A stretch of DNA of 42,593 nucleotides, from contig JANTFL010000008.1 in the NCBI GenBank assembly GCA_024763455.1, forward strand, positions 1 through 42,593, read 5' to 3'. Positions 35,696 through 42,593 of this stretch are shown here, piece after piece; position 1 is the stretch's first letter; each line of letters starts with the position of its first letter. A program made the translations under genes and the position numbers. The notes under the pieces are model-generated. The model did no database searches and was not told the DNA's origin. It was given only the letters and a program-made list of their open reading frames with translations. The stretch is from Sediminispirochaeta sp. GTDB lineage: Bacteria; Spirochaetota; Spirochaetia; B11-G9.

Positions 35696-36928
35696 ATGAA
35701 AACATGGATAAAATATGCAGCAGGAATAATAATCGGAATACTTCTGGGACTTTACCTCCCCTTTGATACTGAGAAAATGCAGGGGGTGTTTCAGTACCTT
35801 TCATCCCTGGTAATCAACATGGGTATGTTCGCAGTATACCCGCTGGTGTTCTTCTCCTTTGGTTATTCCATATTTAAGATGCGCCAGGAGAAAATCCTGT
35901 TACGGGTTATCTTGAAATCCGTTCTGGCAATTACTGCCTCCGGGGCGATTCTTGTTATTTTCGGGACACTTACCGTCCTGTTCTTCTCTCCAGAAAGAAT
36001 TCCTATAATTATCCAGAACAGAACTGTTGAGAGTTTTCCAAACTACAAAGTAATCCTGGAGAACCTTTTCCCCCAGAATATCTTTACCATTTTTTCATCC
36101 AACAGCAATTTTCTCATTCCTCTGACGTTCCTTTCCTTTGTGATAGGGCTCAACTTCTCCTTCGACAAGGTTATGACAAGACCTGCGTATCAGCTTTTTA
36201 ATGCCATGTCCAGGATTTTCTACCATATTGGAATATTTATTACTGAGGTTATCGGGCTTGGATTTATCATACTCTCTGCAACCATGGTTCTGGCAATCCG
36301 CAGCACTCCTGAGATAGCACTCTTCAAACAGCTTCTTGCTGTCCTTACCCTGAACTCAATTCTGGTCATCTTCGGTATTTTACCCCTTATCTTCTACTTT
36401 TTAAGCGGAAAGCAGAATCCATACAAGATATTATACGCAATGACTGCACCTCTCCTCTCTGCCTTTATTACCGGTAACAGTTACCTGACTCTGTTAAGCC
36501 TGACCAGAAGCGGAAAGGAAAATATGGGTATTCCCAGAAAAATAGGAGCTTCTGCCTTTCCATTGTTCACCCTCTTCGGAAAAGCAGGAACGGCACTGGT
36601 CAGTGCTACCGCTTTTATTTTCATCCTGAATTCCTATTCCTCTCTGGGACTTACTTTTGGAACTGTTGTCTGGATTATGCTGTTCAACCTGGGAACATCA
36701 TTCTTTACCGGGACGGTACCGGGAATCGGTGTTATTGTGGCTTTAGCTTATATCTGTCAACACTACGGAAAGGGGATTGAAGAAGGATATCTTCTTATTT
36801 TTCCGGTAAGCACACTCCTAATCAGTTTCAGTGTTCTTCTGGATACAGCTGTGGCTGGGTACAGTGCGTACCTCATTTCATACAGAGACAAGGGCCACAA
36901 AGAGATTGAAATAAAAGACTATATCTAA
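35696..36928 (+). CDS. Dicarboxylate/amino acid:cation symporter (DAACS/SLC1 family)
   Basis: Multi-TM; SSLVINMGMFAVYPLVFFSFG; FPLFTLFGKAGTALVSATAFIF; TVPGIGVIVALAYICQHYG. Confidence 0.88.
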   Translation: MKTWIKYAAGIIIGILLGLYLPFDTEKMQGVFQYLSSLVINMGMFAVYPLVFFSFGYSIFKMRQEKILLRVILKSVLAITASGAILVIFGTLTVLFFSPERIPIIIQNRTVESFPNYKVILENLFPQNIFTIFSSNSNFLIPLTFLSFVIGLNFSFDKVMTRPAYQLFNAMSRIFYHIGIFITEVIGLGFIILSATMVLAIRSTPEIALFKQLLAVLTLNSILVIFGILPLIFYFLSGKQNPYKILYAMTAPLLSAFITGNSYLTLLSLTRSGKENMGIPRKIGASAFPLFTLFGKAGTALVSATAFIFILNSYSSLGLTFGTVVWIMLFNLGTSFFTGTVPGIGVIVALAYICQHYGKGIEEGYLLIFPVSTLLISFSVLLDTAVAGYSAYLISYRDKGHKEIEIKDYI

Positions 36929-37614
36929 TTCAGCGGAAGGGTTTCTACCATGTATCTGATACTCTTTCCCTCTTTTACTGAGAAAAGATCTTTCTCTACA
37001 ACTATTACCAACGCAGTTTCATCGGGATTGAAAACAACCTGCTTAACCCGGTAACCTGCAACTCCCTTTCTTTTATAGTTCGGAAGACCGACGGTAAAGG
37101 TTTCCGTGTTATCATTTTTATCAGTAATTGCCACGTTTATGTGAAAGGAAGAACTTACCGTATCCTTACTGCCGAACTTCTCCTGCACCAGGGTAAGAAC
37201 ATACCTGTTTCCTTTATTAAAATCTCTAAACTCAAGCCTTTCTTTAGGGGTGTCCCCATCAATAAGGATATAGACCACCCTCCCTGTTGCTACATGATTG
37301 ATCTTGTAACGGTCTATCAGATCAGAGGAATCATTGAGGAGCATGAGCAGACCGCCGATTCCATCCTGTCCGGTATAGATCTTATCGGGAAAGACTTTTT
37401 CCATGACGCCGTTCTTAACAAAGACATTTTTCTTCACATCTACAGCATAGATATCTGCATAGGTCTTCATGGTATCTTCACTGATGCCATATTGACCGAA
37501 CATAAAAACATTTGCATCTTTGGAAAATCCTAAATTTATATATGTTGCAACATCCCCTGCAAACAGAAACAGTGAATTCGACAGTAATACAATTATAAGG
37601 GCTATCTTTTTCAT
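36925..37614 (-). CDS. DUF2259 family predicted secreted protein
   Basis: Signal peptide MKKIALIIVLLSNSLFLFAGD; ATYINLGFSKDANVFMFGQYGISEDTMKTYADIYAVDVKKN. Confidence 0.8.
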   Translation of the reverse strand: MKKIALIIVLLSNSLFLFAGDVATYINLGFSKDANVFMFGQYGISEDTMKTYADIYAVDVKKNVFVKNGVMEKVFPDKIYTGQDGIGGLLMLLNDSSDLIDRYKINHVATGRVVYILIDGDTPKERLEFRDFNKGNRYVLTLVQEKFGSKDTVSSSFHINVAITDKNDNTETFTVGLPNYKRKGVAGYRVKQVVFNPDETALVIVVEKDLFSVKEGKSIRYMVETLPLN

Positions 37615-37696
37615 CTTTTTTTAAGTCCTCCTCTTTGTATATCGAAGAAACCGGCGCTCCGCTATAGCTAATTTTACTATTTTTAAGCCTTTATGC

Positions 37697-37702
37697 TATA
37701 AT
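37697..37702 (+). promoter_or_regulatory. Extended -10 element TGCTATAAT, 6 nt from the start codon at 37709
   Basis: TTATGCTATAATAGAAGTATG; no SD. Confidence 0.6.
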
Positions 37703-37708
37703 AGAAGT

Positions 37709-38515
37709 ATGATAAAGAAAATCCGGATCTACAGTATTTATGCAGCACTAGGGATATCCCTTCTTATGATTCTGACATCGGGAAGTGTACTATTTATGAG
37801 TAAATTCTACTTAACTACGGTAAAAACCCATGATTTTATCGGCGGCAGTGTCCCGGAATATGCCTCAGGGACCGCTCTGAATCTTGTCTTTGCCCTATCC
37901 CTGACAGCTTTCCTTGCAGTCCTGATTTTTAAGTCCCTCTTTAAGAAAAGCTCTTCCCCTGAAGTCTTTTTTATACTTGTGGCGGTTGCTGCTTTATCAC
38001 TGGAGGGGCTGAGAGCACTTATTTACCTTTCCTATTTCTACGGATGGATGTACAGAGTATACCTGATTCTTCCAAGGGTTATATACTTTGGGAAGCTTAT
38101 CACAGCCCTCGCCCTCTTTATTTCCGGGCTGTTCTCCACCGGATTCCCCGTACAGAAACAGAATATCTTTCTGGGTTTAAGTTTTATATTCTCAATCCTG
38201 CTCTCTTCTACTGTTCCTATTGATTACTCAATTAACGCAAACATCCTGCTTCCCGGCGATAAAACTCCCTATGTTATACAGAAGGTTATCTACGGACTTT
38301 ACATCCTCTCTGCACTAAACTACTTTGCAGCAGTGTCCATAAATAAGAATAAATATTTTTTAGTTATTGGGCTGGGTGTAGTACTATTTGCTCTTGGAAC
38401 AGAATTGGTATTTCCCCTGACCGGAGGGATATATCTTATCCTGGGATTTTTCTGCCTTGGTACAGGACTATCACTGATATACTATACTATCAACAAAATA
38501 TACAGCTGGATTTAG
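37709..38515 (+). CDS. Hypothetical multi-TM membrane protein
   Basis: About 7-8 hydrophobic segments; no family recognised. Confidence 0.8.
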   Translation: MIKKIRIYSIYAALGISLLMILTSGSVLFMSKFYLTTVKTHDFIGGSVPEYASGTALNLVFALSLTAFLAVLIFKSLFKKSSSPEVFFILVAVAALSLEGLRALIYLSYFYGWMYRVYLILPRVIYFGKLITALALFISGLFSTGFPVQKQNIFLGLSFIFSILLSSTVPIDYSINANILLPGDKTPYVIQKVIYGLYILSALNYFAAVSINKNKYFLVIGLGVVLFALGTELVFPLTGGIYLILGFFCLGTGLSLIYYTINKIYSWI

Positions 38516-38517
38516 AT

Positions 38518-39132
38518 CTACAGCCCCATTACAGCTACCGTAACAAGCCCTGTTCCAACAGGAATAATAAGGTTATCAAGATCTTTCGAAGGAATCATTT
38601 CAAGGAAAGTCGATACCAGAGCAATTATTGCCGCAGCTCTCAAGGATCCCGAAATCCCGTATGCAACAACAAACACCGAAACGAGACACGTAAAACTCCC
38701 CGCATACGTCTTTCCGCCGGTAAAGGGGATTGTAACCTTACCGAAATACTTGCCGAAAAGACTGGATAGTCCGTCTCCAAAAGCCAGGGCATATATTGCC
38801 ATGGCGGCTGCCGGTTCAGGATACAGCATCAGGGCCATCATGGCCCCCAGCCCCAGGGTTACCGGTCCGTATACAAACCTGTTCCTATCCCTCATCCGGG
38901 ATGCCGATTCAGTAACCTTTGATATAAAGCCTAAAGAATATCCCCGGATCCGCATCAATTCCGAATAAGTATATAACAACAAACCTGCACCAAGAATTAC
39001 CATTGTAAGACTGATGTTGTACCTGGCAAGGGTCGGAACAATCGCAATCATCATATGGATTGACTTCCTGACAAACTCAACTCTTAGTTCTTCTACACGT
39101 GCTCCACTCTGCGCTGCTACTATCTTAGTCAT
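38518..39132 (-). CDS. Phosphatidate cytidylyltransferase / dolichol kinase-like membrane protein
   Basis: EFVRKSIHMMIAIVPTLAR; ALAFGDGLSSLFGKYFGKVTIPFTGGKTYAGSF. Confidence 0.82.
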   Translation of the reverse strand: MTKIVAAQSGARVEELRVEFVRKSIHMMIAIVPTLARYNISLTMVILGAGLLLYTYSELMRIRGYSLGFISKVTESASRMRDRNRFVYGPVTLGLGAMMALMLYPEPAAAMAIYALAFGDGLSSLFGKYFGKVTIPFTGGKTYAGSFTCLVSVFVVAYGISGSLRAAAIIALVSTFLEMIPSKDLDNLIIPVGTGLVTVAVMGL

Positions 39133-39223
39133 TAATCCACCTAATTCACTTTACTATTATATGCTATGATTAACATGCAAGAACTGTGCCAAAAAGGATA
39201 GAAAGGAGTGCTTTATTAAATAC

Positions 39224-39300
39224 TTGTATACTAATGAGATAAAGGGAATTTTCTGACTTTAATATGCTGCTCTCCCATCAGGGTATCTTTTAGTATACAA
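39224..39300. repeat. Nested inverted repeat (11 + 5 + 4 bp arms), possible structured RNA or paired operator
   Basis: TTGTATACTAA (39224-39234) / TTAGTATACAA (39290-39300); AGATA (39237-39241) / TATCT (39284-39288); GGGA (39244-39247) / TCCC (39273-39276); followed on + by AATTTTTT. Confidence 0.55.
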
Positions 39301-39326
39301 ATTTTTTCACAGATAACTATACTTTC

Positions 39327-39758
39327 TTAATTTGAAAATTGGCCGGTACTCAGCATTACAAGGGTACAAGCCTCAAGATAGTCTATCCCCTCCTGAGTAA
39401 GGGCTTTCATGAGCTCCGGAGCCTCAGTCCCTGGATTAAATATAACCCTTTTCGGACGGATTGACAGGATATCATCAACTGTTTTTTCCCCAAGCCGGGG
39501 ATTAACATACATGGTAAGGGTATCTACCTCACCTTCGATGGATTTAAGGTCAGATACCGTTGCAATACCTTCAATTTCTCCGTAAGCAGGGTTAACAGGA
39601 ATTACTTCATATCCGCTTCCGGCAAGCTGTCTTACCGCCATATTTGAATATCTGTTACGTTTTGGACTTGCTCCCAAAACAACTACTCTCTTATTATCCA
39701 AATCACACCCCCGGTTTATGGATAAAATATAAATTAATTCCTCATAAGTCAATGACAA
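39327..39758 (-). CDS. CoA-binding domain protein (YccU-type); start codon uncertain
   Basis: DNKRVVVLGASPKRNRYSNMAVRQLAGSGYEVIPVNPAYGEIEG; ORF begins with TTG. Confidence 0.88.
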   Translation of the reverse strand: MSLTYEELIYILSINRGCDLDNKRVVVLGASPKRNRYSNMAVRQLAGSGYEVIPVNPAYGEIEGIATVSDLKSIEGEVDTLTMYVNPRLGEKTVDDILSIRPKRVIFNPGTEAPELMKALTQEGIDYLEACTLVMLSTGQFSN

Positions 39759-39809
39759 TAGTCTTTTTACATACTAAACTGTGGATATACTGATAAAAGG
39801 GAGAATACC

Positions 39810-40997
39810 ATGAAAAAGTTATTGGGAACGATAGTTGCAGTACTGATTCTCGGTGCGGCAGTATACTTTCTTTCCAGCTATCTGTTTGTTACGAACAAAG
39901 CAGGATACTATCAAGTAAAACAGGCTGCAATAACCGGAAAAATATCAGTTCACGACAAACCGGGAACATATCTAAAACTCTTCGGCACGGTTACGACGTA
40001 TCAAATATCCGATATGAACTATTTTAGTAAATCATCCCTGGAAGGGGGAGCTGGAGAAGAAGCAGACCCCATCAGAGTCCGTTTCAACGACGGCGGTACA
40101 GCTGATATCTCCGGATCAATAAAATTCAGATTATCCATGACAGAGAAAGATCAGCTCCTTCTCCATCAGGACTTTAAGAACTATGATAAAGTTCAGAGTG
40201 ACCTGGTACGGCAGGTTGTTACCGAAGCACTTATGCAGACAGCAACCTTAATGAAGGCGGAGGAATCCTATTCCTCAAGAAGATCCGAATTTACCACCCT
40301 TGCAGAACAGCAGATCAGACAGGGAATTTTCGAAACCGAATCCAAAGAGGAAAAATACCTCAATCCAGACGGGAAGGAGTTCATTGAGCGTTCTGTACAG
40401 GTAAAACAGGATAAGGACGGGAATCCCATTATCCGGAAAATTTCCCCTTTTAAGAGGTACAATATTCAGATCCTGCAGTTTGTCATCAAGGATATAGATT
40501 TCGACGAAACAATCGATGCACTTATTGCAAAAAAGAAAGAGGCTGAGCAGCAGAAGATTGTAGCTCAGGCAAATGCCGAAAGAGCCAAACAGGATGCCAT
40601 TACCGCAGAGGAGCAGGGGAAAGCACGGATAGCCCAGGCAAAAGCGGATGAGGAAGTCGTAAAGATTAAGGCAGTAACGGAGGCTCAGAAGGAGTACGAA
40701 GTTGCACGACTGCGGAAGCAGAAAGCCGAGGAGGATGCTGCAGCACTGTTGGTCCAGAAAGAAGCTGAAGCAAAAGCAGCAACCCTTCTGGTAAGAGCAG
40801 GGCTGGCACCGAAAGACAAAGCATTAATAGAGAAAGAAAAAGCTATCGGTATTGCAGAAGAAATGGCTAAAATCAAATTCCCGCAAATCATGATTACGGG
40901 AGGAGGAAATGATGCTGCAAGCAATCCTTTCAATGCTGTGGGGCTTGATGCTTTTCTGAATATTATGGATAAATTATCCCAAAAAGAAGGAAACTGA
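39810..40997 (+). CDS. SPFH/Band 7 domain protein
   Basis: N-terminal TM; GTVTTYQISDMNYFSKS; DLVRQVVTEALMQTATLM; long charged coiled coil AEQQKIVAQANAERAKQDAITAEEQGKARIAQAKA. Confidence 0.85.
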   Translation: MKKLLGTIVAVLILGAAVYFLSSYLFVTNKAGYYQVKQAAITGKISVHDKPGTYLKLFGTVTTYQISDMNYFSKSSLEGGAGEEADPIRVRFNDGGTADISGSIKFRLSMTEKDQLLLHQDFKNYDKVQSDLVRQVVTEALMQTATLMKAEESYSSRRSEFTTLAEQQIRQGIFETESKEEKYLNPDGKEFIERSVQVKQDKDGNPIIRKISPFKRYNIQILQFVIKDIDFDETIDALIAKKKEAEQQKIVAQANAERAKQDAITAEEQGKARIAQAKADEEVVKIKAVTEAQKEYEVARLRKQKAEEDAAALLVQKEAEAKAATLLVRAGLAPKDKALIEKEKAIGIAEEMAKIKFPQIMITGGGNDAASNPFNAVGLDAFLNIMDKLSQKEGN

Positions 40998-41009
40998 CAG
41001 AGGTATAAA

Positions 41010-42269
41010 ATGCCGGTTATTGTAAAGATTCTGGTCTCACTGACCATCATTCTCGTTGTTAATAAGTTTTTTAAAAAACTTTCACTTTCTTTGCTTATTG
41101 GAACTGTTGTTCTTGCTTTTTGGACAGGACAGAGTATAAGCACTATAACTGAAATCACCTGGAACCGTTTCTGGAGTGTGGACAACGCCTTCCTCTCATT
41201 GATAATTGTACTGGTCATATGGCTGTCTTCCCAGATGGAAAAAGCAGGGATCATGAACGATCTTGTCCGGACATTAAAAGCTACACTGTCCTTTAAAGGT
41301 TCTCTCATCGTGCTTCCCGCAGTAATAGGGCTTCTTCCGATGCCCGGAGGAGCACTCTTTTCAGCTCCTCTGGTAGACGATAGTGATGAAGAAAAGAAAA
41401 TTGAACCGATAAAGAAGACCCGGATTAACTACTGGTTTCGTCATATCTGGGAATATACATGGCCGCTCTACCCGGGATTGATCCTTACCTCTGATATAAG
41501 CGGACTGCACATATACCAATTAATGCTTCTCGGATTCCCCATTACCCTCACAGCACTTGTAACAGGTTATTTCTTCTTTTTAAGAAAAATACCGCAAGCC
41601 TCAGGTGAAAAAACAGCAGCTGAGCATCATTTTCTCAAACTGATCTCTCCGATAATAATTGTAATAGCCGTTTATGCGGGACTGCTGATATTCTTTCCGG
41701 GGATCTCCAAGATCAGCAAATACCTTCCCATGACCTTAGGGCTGCTTGCTGCAATGCTCTCCCTCCAGATTATGAGACCATTGGATAGAGAGATGTGGAA
41801 GAAGGTTCTATTAAGTAAAAAAGCTCTCACCATGGTTCTGATAGTAATTCTGGTGAGAATATACGGTGCGTTTATCGAAGCACGGCTTCCCGGCGGAACT
41901 CTTCTGATGGAGCAGATGAGAATAGAACTCAACAACATAGGGATTCCCCTGACACTTCTTGCTCTTATCATCCCTTTTATAAGCGGAATTACTACCGGTG
42001 TTTCTGTTGGATTCGTAGGAGCCTCCATGCCGATAGTTATTTCACTGCTGGGCAGTTCACCGGATCTCTTCCATCTGCTTTCAACCGTTATACTTGCTTT
42101 TACCTTCGGCTTTATGGGGGTAATGCTCTCCCCTGTTCATGTCTGCCTGATAGTAACCAACGAATACTTCAAGACCAATCTTGCAAAAAGCCTGACAGCT
42201 CTCATCCCGCCGGTACTGGTAATCATGACTGTAGCCGCAGTTTATTCCGCTGTAATCTGGTTTATATAG
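41010..42269 (+). CDS. DUF401 family integral membrane protein
   Basis: LVIWLSSQMEKAGIMNDLVRTLKATLSFKGSLIVLPAVIGLLPMPGGALFSAPLVDD; GITTGVSVGFVGASMPI; GFMGVMLSPVHVCLIVTNEYFKTNL. Confidence 0.88.
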   Translation: MPVIVKILVSLTIILVVNKFFKKLSLSLLIGTVVLAFWTGQSISTITEITWNRFWSVDNAFLSLIIVLVIWLSSQMEKAGIMNDLVRTLKATLSFKGSLIVLPAVIGLLPMPGGALFSAPLVDDSDEEKKIEPIKKTRINYWFRHIWEYTWPLYPGLILTSDISGLHIYQLMLLGFPITLTALVTGYFFFLRKIPQASGEKTAAEHHFLKLISPIIIVIAVYAGLLIFFPGISKISKYLPMTLGLLAAMLSLQIMRPLDREMWKKVLLSKKALTMVLIVILVRIYGAFIEARLPGGTLLMEQMRIELNNIGIPLTLLALIIPFISGITTGVSVGFVGASMPIVISLLGSSPDLFHLLSTVILAFTFGFMGVMLSPVHVCLIVTNEYFKTNLAKSLTALIPPVLVIMTVAAVYSAVIWFI

Positions 42270-42279
42270 GAGAAAAATA

Positions 42280-42593
42280 GTGAAGCCGTCAGAATTTGAT
42301 GAACTGGAAGGTAAAAAGGAAGAGATCTTAAAAGAGATCAATGAATACAACAGGGAAAGAGATCAGATAAAGATGATGCTGGGCAAGATCGGGGGGACTG
42401 CCTACTCCAGTGTGGATATGATAATAAATATTGTATTCTTAAGTATAATCCTGGGACTTTTTATTCTTGAACTCACCACACACTGGCTCCCCTCCTATAT
42501 ATCCCTGGAGGTTAGTGTTCTTCTGGTATCCATAAAAATAGTGTGGATGATTCACTCCCAGTACAAGTTCAACCATTTTCAGTTCTGGATACT
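42280..42593 (+). CDS. Hypothetical coiled-coil plus TM protein (GTG start), truncated by the window end
   Basis: VKPSEFDELEGKKEEILKEINEYNRERDQIKMMLGKIGG...IINIVFLSIILGLFILEL...; open to the window edge; SD AGGAG upstream; follows DUF401 by 10 nt. Confidence 0.7.
   Translation, partial: MKPSEFDELEGKKEEILKEINEYNRERDQIKMMLGKIGGTAYSSVDMIINIVFLSIILGLFILELTTHWLPSYISLEVSVLLVSIKIVWMIHSQYKFNHFQFWI

Noticed and set aside
39698-39758. Possible internal promoter TTGACT-N17-TATTTT implying a later start for the CoA-binding protein
   Set aside because: The upstream residues TYEELIYILSINR resemble the normal N-terminal helix of this family, so the longer protein cannot be excluded; start left uncertain.
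1-42593. Search for CRISPR arrays, tRNA/rRNA genes, IS elements, prophage or toxin-antitoxin modules
   Set aside because: Intergenic regions are short and none showed cloverleaf-like segments, regular spacer repeats or transposase/integrase motifs by eye. A tRNAscan/Infernal run would be needed to be certain.

Overview
The window is a chromosomal segment of a bacterium that is probably a spirochaete. The evidence for this is the FANGAQEA-type signal peptides and the DUF2259 and DUF1893 families. About 40 protein genes are packed tightly on both strands. I see no rRNA, tRNA, CRISPR array, transposase or phage genes. Recognisable content, in order: the gnd C-terminus; a lipoamide-dehydrogenase-like flavoprotein; patatin; peroxiredoxin; ROK protein; CoA-disulfide-reductase-like flavoprotein; an nqrBCDEF cluster without nqrA, with a divergent rseC-like gene; a two-component system followed by a sugar ABC transporter; two aldo/keto reductases; an ECF sigma / small TM protein / MotA-ExbB-like operon; a HisKA_2 kinase; psuG-psuK; a FecBCD-type ABC transporter; pth; ptb-buk; a bifunctional nuclease overlapping a 1043-aa GH13-like protein; a DAACS symporter; and an SPFH/DUF401 cluster at the end. 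The observations most worth following up are: (1) the NqrA-less, short-NqrB Na+-NQR/RNF-like module with atypical flavinylation motifs and an extra 149-aa gene; (2) AGTAC boxes at an exact 11-bp period between the response regulator and the sugar ABC operon; (3) a nested 77-nt inverted-repeat structure in the 39.1-39.3 kb gap; (4) a perfect 11-bp hairpin with a GAGA loop between the binding-protein and permease genes; (5) several SD-less genes whose -10-like hexamer sits 6-7 nt from the start codon, suggesting leaderless mRNAs; (6) near-universal tail-to-tail abutment or overlap of convergent genes. All family assignments come from reading motifs by eye. No database search was run.
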